From NCBI RefSeq assembly GCF_023109675.1, contig NZ_JALDUR010000001.1, positions 101,097 to 165,096 of the forward strand: 64,000 nucleotides of DNA. The letters run 5' to 3'. The notes under the pieces were generated by a model. The model did no database searches and was not told where the DNA came from. It saw only the letters and a list, made by a program, of their open reading frames with translations. The position numbers and the translations under genes are program-made. Below are positions 16,411 to 26,236 of the stretch, piece by piece. Positions within the stretch are counted from its first letter, which is position 1. Every line of letters begins with the position of its first letter. Source of the stretch: Streptococcus parasanguinis. Lineage in GTDB: Bacteria > Bacillota > Bacilli > Lactobacillales > Streptococcaceae.

Positions 16411-18912
16411 ATGAAGAAATGGTTGTTTAAACTTTCATTGGTAGCAATGACATTTTTGCTCCTACCAGTTCAAGCCGTTCAAGCCTGTTGTGGCTTTATC
16501 ATTGGTCGGCAATTGACCAAGGATGGGACCACTCTCTTTGGTCGGACAGAAGACTACCCTTACTATCCAAATGGTGGCAAGCACAACAAGAATTATGTGG
16601 TTGTTGATGCAAAGAATTATAAGGAAGGGGATCAACTGGAAGACGAATCCAATGGTTTTACCTATCCACATGCTGCTAGTGAAATGAAATACACAGCGAC
16701 TTATGACTCTGCTCGTGGAGATGGTAGTAACGGTGCTTTTGGTGAACACGGATTTAACGAAGCCGGTGTTTCTATGACCTCAACTGTTACAGCAATTCCA
16801 AACAAAAAAGTCTTGAAGACTGACCCGTTGACAGAAAACGGAATTCCAGAAGCTGCTATGTTGGACGTAGTGTTACCACGCGTTAAGTCTGCTCGTGAAG
16901 GGGTTGAATTCCTAGCTAAAGTCATTGAAGAAAAAGGATCGGCAGAAGGGAATGTTGTCGTTTTTGCAGACCAAAATGAAACTTGGTATATGGAAATTCT
17001 TTCTGGACACCAATATGTAGCGGTAAAAGTCCCAGAGGACAAATATGCAGTCTTTGCAAATACCTACTACCTTGGTCATGTGGATTTGAATGATAAGGAA
17101 AACGTGATCGCTTCGAAAGATGTCGAAAAGGTAGCTAAAGAATCTGGTAACTACAAGACAGACAAAGATGGGAACTTCCATATTGCTAAATCTTATGGAC
17201 CAGAAAAATATGCTGAAGGAGACCGTTCACGTACTTACGCAGGAATCACTCTTTTGGATCCAAACTCAAAAGTGACTTATGAAGATGATGAATATGAACT
17301 CTTCCGCTCACCAACAGATCCAAACAAGAAATTTACTTTGGAAGATGCTTTTGCATTGCAACGCAACCGTTTTGAACACTTAAATGGTCGTTTTGTTCCA
17401 GATGATCAAATTGGTGTCAAGAAACAAGGGGATAATGGTAGCAACGATACTGTTCGGAAAGACCAATACAAGTATGCTTTAGGGAACGAAAACGTCATCG
17501 ATGCCCATGTCTACCAAATCAATCCAAACCTTCCAAAATCATTTGGTGGAACTGTATGGCTCGGAATGGGACCTTCACGGAATACTCCTTATGTTCCATT
17601 CTATGGAAATGTAAAAGATACCTATAAAGCTTTCAAACCTCAAACTGCTACCTATGATCCGAATTCATGGTATTGGACAGTATGGCATATTGACCAGATG
17701 GCAATCAATAATCAAGACCTCTTTGGAAAATCGATTCAAAATCACTGGAAAGCTCTCGAAGAACAATTGATCATTGAACAGAAGGTTAGTGATAGCAAAT
17801 ATGCAGCCTTGAAAGCTGATGAAGCTGCAGCAAAAGCAGTTGAAGATAAAGTGACTGAGGATGCTTTAGCTCGGTCTGAACGTCTCTTCAAACAATTCAA
17901 GCAATATGAGTCTGAATTATCTGCAACTCTTAAAGAAGCAGGTCGTACAGATGATCCATACCGTGCATCTTTACCAGATGACTACAAGGATCCAACAGAA
18001 TCAAGTACCGAGCCAAGCAAGGAAGAAACAAAGCCAAGCACAGAGTCAAGTACAGAACCAAGCAAGGAAGAAACGAAGCCAAGCACAGAGTCAAGTACAG
18101 AACCAAGCAAGGAAGAAACGAAGCCAAGCACAGAGTCAAGTACAGAACCAAGCAAGGAAGAAACGAAGCCAAGCAAAGAGTCAAGTACAGAACCAAGCAA
18201 GGAAGAAACGAAGCCAAGCACTGAGTCAAGTACAGAACCAAGCAAGGAAGAAACGAAGCCAAGCACCGAAGCAAGTACAGAACCGAGCAAGGAAGAAACG
18301 AAGCCAAGCACTGAAGCAAGTACAGAACCAAGCAAGGAAGAAACAACACCAAGTAATACAACTACTATTGTTCCTACAAATAGTAACAGTGTTAGTACCG
18401 TTGGTCGCCCAGTTTTACCAACAAATTCATATATTTTAGTAGACCAGGCAACAGGTATCGTCTTGCAAAACCCTGATTTTGCTCAAGGTGGCTATAGTCT
18501 TCTTGTTGAAGTTTTGAAAGATGTCAAAGAACTAGCTGGTAAAGATTACAAGGCATATAATATTCAATTATCGAACCAAAATAATCCTATACATCAAATT
18601 AGTCCAACGGTTGTGACCATTCCAGTCAATGGGCAAAAAGAAGTAGAAGCAGTTTATGGTATCGGTGAAAATGGTCAATTGGAATCCTTCCAATTCCAAC
18701 TAAATGAAGAAAAGTCAGCCGTAACATTTACAACCTCTCATTTCTCAACTTATGGTGTAGTTTATAAATCTGCAGCAAAAATTGAAGAGAAGAAAGGTGA
18801 GAAAAAATTACCATCAACCGGACAAAGTATCTCAATCGCGACGATGGTAGGCGGAGTTCTTTTGACAGTTTTTGGATTTGGCTACTACATCGAAAAACGT
18901 AGAACCCATTAA
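16411..18912 (+). CDS. LPxTG-anchored C69-family dipeptidase
   Basis: 833 residues. A signal peptide (about 1-25) ends at QACCGFIIG; in C69/PepD peptidases cleavage exposes an N-terminal Cys as nucleophile, here one of the CC pair. The catalytic domain (about 26-470) has GRQLTKDGTTLFGRTEDYPY and later GGTVWLGMGPSRNTPYVPFYG. A helical region follows (about 470-520). Next comes a repeat tract (about 530-647) with eight copies of a 15-residue unit typified by EPSKEETKPSTESST. A small beta-rich domain comes next, then LPSTG (18808-18822), a hydrophobic helix and a basic tail. Likely role: hydrolysis of host or plaque dipeptides at the surface. Most C69 enzymes are intracellular, so the wall anchor is noteworthy. 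AAAAGGAG precedes the ATG. Confidence 0.9.
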   Translation: MKKWLFKLSLVAMTFLLLPVQAVQACCGFIIGRQLTKDGTTLFGRTEDYPYYPNGGKHNKNYVVVDAKNYKEGDQLEDESNGFTYPHAASEMKYTATYDSARGDGSNGAFGEHGFNEAGVSMTSTVTAIPNKKVLKTDPLTENGIPEAAMLDVVLPRVKSAREGVEFLAKVIEEKGSAEGNVVVFADQNETWYMEILSGHQYVAVKVPEDKYAVFANTYYLGHVDLNDKENVIASKDVEKVAKESGNYKTDKDGNFHIAKSYGPEKYAEGDRSRTYAGITLLDPNSKVTYEDDEYELFRSPTDPNKKFTLEDAFALQRNRFEHLNGRFVPDDQIGVKKQGDNGSNDTVRKDQYKYALGNENVIDAHVYQINPNLPKSFGGTVWLGMGPSRNTPYVPFYGNVKDTYKAFKPQTATYDPNSWYWTVWHIDQMAINNQDLFGKSIQNHWKALEEQLIIEQKVSDSKYAALKADEAAAKAVEDKVTEDALARSERLFKQFKQYESELSATLKEAGRTDDPYRASLPDDYKDPTESSTEPSKEETKPSTESSTEPSKEETKPSTESSTEPSKEETKPSTESSTEPSKEETKPSKESSTEPSKEETKPSTESSTEPSKEETKPSTEASTEPSKEETKPSTEASTEPSKEETTPSNTTTIVPTNSNSVSTVGRPVLPTNSYILVDQATGIVLQNPDFAQGGYSLLVEVLKDVKELAGKDYKAYNIQLSNQNNPIHQISPTVVTIPVNGQKEVEAVYGIGENGQLESFQFQLNEEKSAVTFTTSHFSTYGVVYKSAAKIEEKKGEKKLPSTGQSISIATMVGGVLLTVFGFGYYIEKRRTH
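17998..18347 (+). repeat. 45-bp tandem repeats in the dipeptidase stalk
   Basis: Eight in-frame 45-bp units encode ESSTEPSKEETKPST or close variants (ESST/EAST, one KPSK). Central units are nearly identical at DNA level, so copy number is expected to vary between strains and to collapse in short-read assemblies. The encoded stalk is Pro/Ser/Glu-rich and presumably spans the wall. Confidence 0.9.
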
Positions 18913-18936
18913 ACGATACAGTTTATAAGATACAAC

Positions 18937-18977
18937 AAAAAAGGAAGTGAGAATGAAATCTCTCTTCCTTCTTTTTT
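18937..18977. terminator. Bidirectional terminator between dipeptidase and galU
   Basis: AAAAAAGGAAG pairs with CTTCCTT...TTTTTT around an inner partial stem. T tracts on both strands suit the two convergent genes; the right end touches the galU stop codon. Confidence 0.7.
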
Positions 18978-19884
18978 AGTCTGCAGTTTGTTCAGATGCT
19001 TCTAATTTTTTTCCAAGGTCGATAATATATTGTTTGAGATCATCTTTGACTTGAGGGTGTTTCAAGGCATAGTCAATCGAAGTTTTCATGAAGCCGAATT
19101 TATCACCCACATCGTAGCGCTGGCCTTTAAATTCACGGGCAAAGACTCGTTGGGTCTTATTGAGGGTGTCGATCGCATCCGTCAATTGAATTTCATTGCC
19201 GGCACCTGGTTCTTGATTTGCAAGAATATCAAAGATTTCAGGAGTCAAGAGGTAGCGTCCGATAATAGCGAGATCACTTGGAGCGTCCTCTGGGTTTGGT
19301 TTTTCGACAAACGTTTCAACGCTATAAAGACCGTTAATACCTTCGCCTTGAGGTGCAATCACACCGTAAGAAGAAACCTCTTCGTGAGGGACTTCCATCA
19401 CAGCGATGGTTGACGCATGGGTTTCATCGTAGTCGTTCATCAATTGTTTGGTCAATGGCAAGGCATCATCATTAGTGATGTCCATGAGGTCATCTCCCAA
19501 CATAACGACAAAAGGCTCGTTTCCAACAAAGGCCTTGGCTTGAAGAACAGCGTCCCCTAAACCTCGAGGGTGACTTTGGCGGATGAAATGAAGATTGATC
19601 GCTGTTGTATCATTGACCAACTTGAGTAAGTCAGTCTTGCCTTTTTGCTCGAGATTGTATTCCAATTCGAAGTTAGAATCGAAATGGTCTTCAATCGAAC
19701 GTTTGGCCTTCCCTGTTACGACAAGGATTTCTTCAATCCCAGATTTCAGAGCCTCTTCTACGATAAATTGGATCGTAGGTTTGTCAACGATTGGCAACAT
19801 TTCCTTTGCCAAAGCTTTGGTAGCTGGGAGGAAGCGTGTCCCCAAACCAGCCGCAGGAATGACTGCTTTTCTAACTTTAGTCAT
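18976..19884 (-). CDS. galU: UTP-glucose-1-phosphate uridylyltransferase
   Basis: Makes UDP-glucose from UTP and glucose-1-phosphate, feeding capsule, galactose (Leloir) and glycolipid pathways. 302 residues. The N-terminal nucleotide-binding motif [23 protein letters not shown], the [17 protein letters not shown] strand-helix and the metal/UDP-binding LGDDLM segment are all present, as is the C-terminal [15 protein letters not shown]. It lies 45 bp downstream of gpsA on the same strand, an order remembered from other streptococci, and is probably co-transcribed with it. Confidence 0.96.
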   Translation of the reverse strand: MTKVRKAVIPAAGLGTRFLPATKALAKEMLPIVDKPTIQFIVEEALKSGIEEILVVTGKAKRSIEDHFDSNFELEYNLEQKGKTDLLKLVNDTTAINLHFIRQSHPRGLGDAVLQAKAFVGNEPFVVMLGDDLMDITNDDALPLTKQLMNDYDETHASTIAVMEVPHEEVSSYGVIAPQGEGINGLYSVETFVEKPNPEDAPSDLAIIGRYLLTPEIFDILANQEPGAGNEIQLTDAIDTLNKTQRVFAREFKGQRYDVGDKFGFMKTSIDYALKHPQVKDDLKQYIIDLGKKLEASEQTAD

Positions 19885-19929
19885 ATAGTTTCCTTTCTAA
19901 AAGGTAGGATTGATGATAGGGTGGTTGAC

Positions 19930-20946
19930 TTATTTCCACTCATTTTCTTCTTTAAATTCATTGCTCATCATGTGGTGGATGGCTTCGCGGATATCTTTCT
20001 CTTCATAAATGACTTGGTAAATGGCTTGTGTAATCGGCATGTAGACATCCAGTTCTTGGGCCAGCTCGTGGGCGACTTTGGTCGTAGAGATCCCTTCGAT
20101 GATCATGCCCATGTTGGCTTCGATATCTTCCAATTTTTCGCCACGTCCGAGAGCATCCCCAGCTCGCCAGTTGCGAGAGTGGACAGAAGTACCAGTAACG
20201 ATCAAGTCACCGACCCCAGACAAACCACTATAAGTCAATGGGCTAGCTCCGAGCTTAACGCCAAGGCGCGTGATTTCAGCGAGACCGCGCGTGATGATAG
20301 CTGCTTTGGCATTGTCCCCATAACCAAGACCGTGCAGGGCTCCAGCTCCGACTGCGATGATATTCTTCAAGGCTCCAGCAGTTTCCACTCCGATGACATC
20401 TGTATTGGTATAGAGGCGGAAGTAGTGATTGCTAAAGAGTTCTTGAACATAGCGTGCAGCTTCTAAATCTTTTGAGGCTGCTGTAATGAGGGTGATGTCC
20501 CGTACGATGGTTTCTTCCGCGTGACTCGGTCCAGAAACGACCACTACCTCACTGCGAAGAGAGGCAGGGATTTCTTCTTCGAGGATTTGAGAAATCCGAT
20601 CGTGTGTACCAGGTTCTAATCCCTTAGAAGCATGCATGACTGTGACAGGGTGATCCAGTGTTTCAGCGACTTGTTTAGCGACCAAGCGGGTCACCTTTGT
20701 AGGAACGACAAAAAGGATAGCATCCACACCGTCCAAAGCAGCTTTCAGATCGGTCGTAGCAGTAATCTCTTCGCTAATAACGATGTCTTTGAAATAGCGT
20801 TGATTGGTATGAGTGGTATTAATTTCATCGATTTGTTCTTGGATATTTCCCCAGAGACGGACTTCATGGCCGTTATCATTGAGGACTTGTGAAAGGGCTG
20901 TTCCCCATGAACCAGGACCCAATACTGCAACGGTTTGTTTTTCCAT
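19930..20946 (-). CDS. gpsA: NAD(P)H-dependent glycerol-3-phosphate dehydrogenase
   Basis: Reduces dihydroxyacetone phosphate to sn-glycerol-3-phosphate for phospholipid and teichoic acid synthesis. 338 residues from the ATG at 20946, chosen because GGAAG stands just upstream and the length matches the family; an in-frame ATG four codons earlier lacks a site. Motifs: the Rossmann loop [14 protein letters not shown], then [10 protein letters not shown], then the catalytic-Lys helix [29 protein letters not shown] (shown in part by GDNAKAA), and [10 protein letters not shown]. It is the first gene of the gpsA-galU unit. Confidence 0.95.
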   Translation of the reverse strand: MEKQTVAVLGPGSWGTALSQVLNDNGHEVRLWGNIQEQIDEINTTHTNQRYFKDIVISEEITATTDLKAALDGVDAILFVVPTKVTRLVAKQVAETLDHPVTVMHASKGLEPGTHDRISQILEEEIPASLRSEVVVVSGPSHAEETIVRDITLITAASKDLEAARYVQELFSNHYFRLYTNTDVIGVETAGALKNIIAVGAGALHGLGYGDNAKAAIITRGLAEITRLGVKLGASPLTYSGLSGVGDLIVTGTSVHSRNWRAGDALGRGEKLEDIEANMGMIIEGISTTKVAHELAQELDVYMPITQAIYQVIYEEKDIREAIHHMMSNEFKEENEWK

Positions 20947-21219
20947 TGTATCTTCCATTTCTATGTCTATTTTTTCAACAAGGCTAGGAATCTAGCGCTT
21001 GCGCCTTCGAAACGGCCTAATGTGTGCCTTGAAGGACGATTCTATTTTCCTCTCTATTTTAACATAATATAGGTAAAAAAACTTGTATGATCATCAATTG
21101 TTTTGTGAGGAAGGTGAGGGTGATAAATAAAATCTATCACGGTTTTAAAAAATACATATTAGACACTATCACTAATGGGTGGTAAGATAAGTAGTAGTTA
21201 AAATGAAGGAGGAATGAAT
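20947..21219. promoter_or_regulatory. Divergent intergenic region between gpsA and the amidotransferase
   Basis: About 270 bp without a gene. It holds a GC-rich GCGCTTGCGC palindrome (about 20994-21003), just upstream of gpsA. A weak plus-strand promoter candidate is TAGACA, 17 bp, TAAGAT (about 21163-21191). AT-rich candidates for the gpsA -10 lie near 21058-21070. None is strong. Confidence 0.3.
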
Positions 21220-21909
21220 ATGTGCAGAACAATTGTTGGAGTATCCGCTAATCTCTGTCCGGTGGACCCGGAAGGGAAAAACCTTCATTCCTCCGTGTCT
21301 AGTCAATTTGCGGAAGGGATCCGTCAAGCAGGTGGACTTCCAATGGTCATTCCGATGGGAGACCCTTCCTTGGTTAAGGACTATGTTGAAACGATTGACA
21401 AATTGATCTTAAGTGGAGGCCAAAATGTCGATCCTAGTCTCTATGGCGAAGAAAAAACCATCGAAAGCGATGATTACAATATCGAACGCGATCAATTTGA
21501 GCTTGCCCTACTGAAGGAAGCAGTTCGTCAAAACAAACCGGTTCTAGGAATCTGCCGTGGGGTTCAGTTGATCAATGTGGCTTTTGGAGGAACACTCAAC
21601 CAAGAGATCGAAGGACATTGGCAAGGACTTCCGTTTGGGACTTCCCATTCTATCGAGACTAAAAAAGGTAGTGTGGTGGAGCAACTCTTTGGTCAGGCCA
21701 GTCGGATCAATTCCGTTCACCGTCAAAGTATCAAGGATCTTGCACCAAATTTTCGTGCGACCGCCTTTGATCCGCGCGATCACACCATCGAAGCGATTGA
21801 AGCGGTAGACGGCCATCGGATTATGGGCTTGCAGTGGCATCCAGAATACTTGGTCAATGAAGAAAAAGGAAATTTAGAACTCTTCCGTTATTTATTACAG
21901 GAATTATAA
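21220..21909 (+). CDS. Class I glutamine amidotransferase-like hydrolase (peptidase C26)
   Basis: 229 residues from ATG 21220, selected over ATG 21214 because AAGGAGGA ends right against the latter. The fold is the gamma-glutamyl-gamma-aminobutyrate hydrolase (PuuD-like) type. It shows SGGQNVDPSLYGEE, the nucleophile elbow VLGICRGVQLINVAFGG (Cys in GICRG), VHRQSIKDLAP and the catalytic His-Glu in MGLQWHPEYL. It would hydrolyse a gamma-glutamyl bond. The substrate is uncertain: no putrescine pathway genes are nearby, so the PuuD reaction itself should not be assumed. Confidence 0.88.
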   Translation: MCRTIVGVSANLCPVDPEGKNLHSSVSSQFAEGIRQAGGLPMVIPMGDPSLVKDYVETIDKLILSGGQNVDPSLYGEEKTIESDDYNIERDQFELALLKEAVRQNKPVLGICRGVQLINVAFGGTLNQEIEGHWQGLPFGTSHSIETKKGSVVEQLFGQASRINSVHRQSIKDLAPNFRATAFDPRDHTIEAIEAVDGHRIMGLQWHPEYLVNEEKGNLELFRYLLQEL

Positions 21910-22010
21910 TGAAGTTAGAGGTTGGACTTGAGCCAATCTCTCTTTGTGTTTCTAAGAAAATATAGACAAAACGCTGGTAATACGATGAAAAAATAGGATA
22001 ATCATTAATA

Positions 22011-22053
22011 AAAAAACAGGTCTATCTAGCATTGCTAGATAGACCTGTTTTAA
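22011..22053. terminator. Strong bidirectional terminator
   Basis: An uninterrupted stem of 17-18 bp (AAACAGGTCTATCTAGC with GCTAGATAGACCTGTTT) and a three-base loop, with A and T tracts on the two sides. It serves the amidotransferase (plus) and the adhesin (minus), whose stop codon is only a few bases away. Confidence 0.9.
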
Positions 22054-22057
22054 GAAC

Positions 22058-25000
22058 TTATTCGTGGCGTTTTTTAGCAACGAGCATGCTTCCAGCACTT
22101 GCAAGGACAAGACCTGCTGTAATAAATCCAGCACTTACTGTCTCACCAGTAGAAGGAAGACTTTGTTTTTTACCTTCTTTTGATTGTTTACCAGAAGGTT
22201 GATTTCCTTTCGGTTTGTCGGTTGAAGGCGTTGGAGGTGTTGAAGGAGTAGTTGGTGGAGTTGGTGGGGTATATGGCGGAGTATATGGTGGAGTATATGG
22301 TGGAATTTTATTATTTACTACATTTCCTTTATCAACGACCAAATCTTTAGCTTGGGTAAAATCACTAGCTGAAACTGTGATAGGATTCGTTAACAATTGG
22401 TATCCAGTTGGAGCTGTCAATTCCTTGATGACATAATCTTTTGCTTCAAATCCAATGAAAGTTACGAGACCATTCTCATCTGAAGTAGCAGTCGCTTGAC
22501 CTTCACCATAAGGGTTAGCGACTGGAGTTGTACCATCTGCCTCATAGAGTCCAAATACCGCTCCTAGAAGACCTTTACCTTCTTCACTTACCTTGTGCAA
22601 TTGAATGTTGTAGAGTTTTAATTCAGGTTTGTCAACAGTTGGAGGAGTTGGTGGAATTGAAGTGAACGGTTTGTTAACGACATTTCCTTTATCCACTACA
22701 TTGTTTGAAGCAACCAAATCACTAGCTGCGATCTTGATGACTTCATCTGATAATTGGTAACCGTCTGGAGCTGTAAGTTCTCTTACTACATAATCTTTTG
22801 CTTCTAATCCTGTAAAGGTTACAAGACCATTCGCATCAGAAGTTGCAGTCGCTTGACCTTCACCATAAGGGTTCGCTACAGGAGTCGTACCATCGGCTTC
22901 AAAGAGACCGAATACGGCACCAACAAGAGCTTTTCCTTCTTGGTTCACTTTGTGCAATTGGATGCTGTAGAGTTTCAATTCAGGTTTGTCAACAGTCGGA
23001 GGAGTTGGTGGAATTGAAGTGAATGGTTTGTTGACCACTGTTCCTTTGTCTACGACGAGGTTAGTCGCAGCTTTCAACTCGCTAGTAGAAACTTTAATCA
23101 CATCTGTTGATAGTTGATATCCTTCTGGAGCAGTAAGTTCTTTCACCACATAATCTTTTGCTTCTAATCCTATAAAGGTTACAAGACCTTTCTTACCTTC
23201 TTCATCTGATGAAGTAGCAGTTGCTTGTCCTTCTCCATAAGGGTTTGCTACAGGAGTCGTACCATCGGCTTCAAAGAGACCAAATACAGCACCTGCAAGA
23301 GCTTTCCCTTCTTGATTCACTTTGTGCAATTGGATGCTGTAGAGTTTCAATTCAGGTTTGTCAACCGTCGGAGGAGTTGGTGGAATGGAAGTTGTTACCA
23401 ATTTGTTAGTGAATGACTTCTTATCACCATATGCCACAGAAGCTTTGAGTGTATTGCTTGCATCATCTTTTGTGACAGTTACGGTCGCATCAATACTTCC
23501 TTCATCGTAGGTCATTCCTTTTGTTTTGCTTTCAGGAATGACTTCTTTGATCGTGTAGTGGAAAGTTTTTCCTGCGTCCTCTGATGAATATGAAATGTCA
23601 TCAAAGGTTACCGTACCATCTGCAGCATTTTGTTTTGTTTGAAGAACTTTTCCGGTTTCATCCAACAATTGGAAATTGAATTCGCCATTCTTCAATTCAG
23701 CACCTTCTAAAATCTTGCTAGCTGAAATTTTAGCTTTTGCTGGTTGAGGAGCCGTATAAGTATTTGAGAAGGTTTTATTGTCTGGATAAGCCACATCTGC
23801 TTTCAGGTTGTCGCCATCTTTTTTCACCTTAACAGTTACTTGTTTATCAGTCTTGTCATAGGTAATACCTGGGGTATTTCCAGCTACTTCCTTAACAGTG
23901 TATGTGTGTTCACCTTCTTCGGTGTACCCAATTGGTGCAAATGTTACTTTTCCGTTTTTGTTTGTAACAGTTTGAAGCTTGTTAGCACCCTCGTACAATT
24001 CAAAGCTGAATTCGCCATCTGTTAGATCACGTCCTGTAAGAGTTTTATCTAATTCGATGGTAGCTTTTGTTTCTTTTGGCTTATCTTTCGGATTCACAAT
24101 CGTTTTCGTTACTGAATGATCAGCACCAAAATCTTCAACATTAACTACAGTATCAGCTTTTTTAATGATATGACCTGAAGGGGCTTCAATTTCAGTTAAG
24201 ATATATTTATCTTTTAAGAGTTTTCCAACAGCAATATTTCCATTTTCGTCTGATTCAAACTCACCGATAACTTGATTATTAGCTTGACGAACAACTCTAA
24301 ACTTAGCACCTTTAAGCGGTTGATTTGCATCGTCTACTTTATGAATATTGATTGAGTATACATAACCAACACCAGAACCACCAGCGACTTGAACTGCAGC
24401 AACGTTAGTTACATCTTTGCTCTCAATCTCTTTACCTTTAAGAGTTGCCTCGTTTTTCAAAAGTTCACCATCTACAGGTTCATAATTCAATTGTACTTTA
24501 TAATCGATACGATATTGATCTTGATCAGTAATATCTCCTAAATCAATAACAAATGATTGTCCATCTTCACTGATTGTTATCTTGTGTTGATCAGTTACGT
24601 CGACGCGATTAGAGAATACCCACTCACCAGTTTCGTAAGAAAACTTACCTTTGATAACTTTGATACTATCTTTTACATAGGATGCATTCGTAAATCTCAA
24701 GTGATCTTCAATTGTTACACCCTTGATATTTTGTTTGTTACGATTGACAGAAATTGTGTATTGAACTTCTTTATGATTTCCGCTATTAACCCAGCTAGTC
24801 TTTGTTAAAAGTCTTGGGTTCCCATCACCAATCCCTTTAAAGGAAACTTTGCCGCCAATCTTTGTTTCCCCATTGACGGTTATTTCAACAGGAATCTCAC
24901 CTTTTTGGGGATGTTTTTTAAAGTCAATACGCGCATAGAAGAAGAACGATCCATTTGTATCGGAATGTTTTTCAACATAATCTGTATAAGTTAATGTTAA

Positions 25001-25371
25001 TCTTTTATTGGTAGCATCAACAGTAGCATGAGCGATAATTTCATTTGTGTTAATATCACGAATTTCAAAACTATCAGAAGTAATCATTAATGCATCTGGC
25101 ACAGTAACCACCGTTTGGTCTCCTGCCTTAACATTTTTACCTGTTAAATCATATGTAGCATTAATACGGAACGTAGCCCACTGTTCTAAGTCCCAATTAA
25201 GATTGCCACCTTCATTACTGGTAACTTGGATATTTTTAATTGTATCCACGAATTTTCCGCTTACTGTCACTCCAGGAGTTTCTGCTGAAGTGCGATTCAG
25301 ACCTAAAGCGAAAAGCATAGCCACTAAACAAAGGACAAATGAGAAAATTTTAATATCCTATTCTTTTTCAT
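22058..25371 (-). pseudogene. Large LPxTG Cna-B / pilin-linker adhesin, frameshifted in the signal peptide
   Basis: The natural start is ATG 25369-25371 behind AAAAGGGAAG. Its frame reads MKKNRILK and then runs into a stop; the long frame joins one base later. Adding one A to the A4 run (T4 at 25348-25351 on the plus strand) gives a normal signal peptide, MKKNRILKIFSFVLCLVAMLF, ending near TSAET. About 1104 residues follow: an N-terminal MSCRAMM-like Ig-fold region (about 30-330), a SpaA/Cna-B domain (YSINIHKVDDANQPLKGAKF), two Spy0128-like pilin isopeptide-linker domains (ELDKTLTGRDLTDGEFSFEL; SKILEGAELKNGEFNFQL), three near-identical Cna-B repeats, a Pro-rich PPYT stalk, LPSTG (22145-22159), a helix and KKRHE. 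It is an adhesin or backbone-like protein; no sortase or pilus operon is adjacent. As written, it would not be exported. Confidence 0.8.
22310..23390 (-). repeat. Three tandem about 350-bp repeats encoding Cna-B domains
   Basis: Each unit encodes a domain starting KLYxIQLHKV and containing GAVFGLxEADGTTPVANPYG, then a spacer SIPPTPPTVDKPEL in the linkers between units. The first unit (nearest the N-terminus) has a short SDEEGKKG insertion. High DNA identity makes copy-number change by recombination likely. The Lys of LHKV and later Asn/Glu fit intramolecular isopeptide formation. Confidence 0.85.
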
Positions 25372-25391
25372 TTTATCTTCCCTTTTCATAA

Positions 25392-25788
25392 AAAAATAGT
25401 GCCTAATCATCAATGCCTGATTACTCTTAAAGATCTGGATGTTTAAATCCAATCTGTTGGTAATAAGAATTGAATGCTGAGACACGACCTCCATAAAATA
25501 ATTTTATAGGATAAAATATTTTACTTTTAAAATTATTCCCTACACAGGGAATTATAGCAAAAATAACGCTTATATTCAAGCTAAAAATAGCATTTTTTAG
25601 CACAAATTATATGTCATATCAGTCATGATAGTGTTTTATTTTCAGAAAAAACATGAAAACAATATATAACTTCCAGATTGAAGAGAATTCTTTTTAAAAA
25701 TACGAATAGTAGTATAGAGGAGACGCTAGGGCGAAGTGATGGTATAATAGAAGAGATAGAAACTATTTAGAATGAAAGAGGAATCAGG
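25392..25788. promoter_or_regulatory. Intergenic region with adhesin promoter and operator-like palindrome
   Basis: On the minus strand, TTGAAT (25574-25579), a 17-bp spacer and TATAAT (25551-25556) form a good promoter, giving a leader of about 175 nt. A palindrome, ATTCCC-tacaca-GGGAAT (25535-25552), sits directly at the -10/start site and could be an operator. On the plus strand, ATGGTATAATAG near 25740-25750 is the extended -10 promoter of dut. No gene was seen in the remainder, which is very AT-rich. Confidence 0.55.
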
Positions 25789-26235
25789 ATGACTAAAATT
25801 CGTGGATTTGAACTTGTATCAACCTATACCAATCAGGACTTGTTGCCAAAACGGGAGACAGCACACGCAGCTGGCTACGACTTAAAAGTGGCAGAACGCA
25901 CGGTGATTGCTCCTGGGGAAATCGTCCTCGTTCCAACTGGGGTCAAGGCCTATATGCAACCGACTGAAGTGCTCTATCTCTATGACCGTTCTTCTAATCC
26001 TCGCAAAAAAGGCCTGGTCTTGATCAATTCTGTTGGGGTAATTGATGGGGATTACTATGGCAATCCAGGAAATGAAGGCCATATCTTTGCTCAGATGAAA
26101 AACATCACGGACCAAGAAGTCGTCCTTGAAGTCGGGGAACGTGTGGTCCAGGCTGTCTTTGCTCCTTTCTTAATTGCAGATGGAGATGAGGCGGATGGCG
26201 TGCGGACCGGTGGATTTGGGTCGACAGGGCACTAA
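25789..26235 (+). CDS. dut: Deoxyuridine triphosphatase (dUTPase)
   Basis: Hydrolyses dUTP to dUMP, keeping uracil out of DNA and supplying dTMP synthesis. 148 residues, trimeric dUTPase type. Motifs in order: AGYDLKVAE (motif 1), DRSSNPRKKGLVLINS (motif 2), GVIDGDYYGNPGNEGHI (motif 3, catalytic Asp), a motif 4-like GERVVQAVFAPF, and the C-terminal RTGGFGSTGH arm (motif 5). The ATG has AAAGAGGAATC upstream. It heads a group with the phosphatase and radA, the same order I recall in the pneumococcus. Confidence 0.96.
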   Translation: MTKIRGFELVSTYTNQDLLPKRETAHAAGYDLKVAERTVIAPGEIVLVPTGVKAYMQPTEVLYLYDRSSNPRKKGLVLINSVGVIDGDYYGNPGNEGHIFAQMKNITDQEVVLEVGERVVQAVFAPFLIADGDEADGVRTGGFGSTGH

Positions 26236-26236
26236 G

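Noticed and set aside
17930-18439. Long open frames on both strands over the dipeptidase repeats
   Set aside because: They are artefacts of the 45-bp repeat, which has no stops in several frames; products are simple repeats with no start signals.
19645-20466. 273-residue plus-strand open frame over galU-gpsA
   Set aside because: It spans two genes on the opposite strand plus their gap, and has no motif or start signal.
22058-25371. Pilus operon
   Set aside because: The adhesin has pilin-type domains, but no class C sortase or second pilin gene is adjacent; dut and an amidotransferase flank it.
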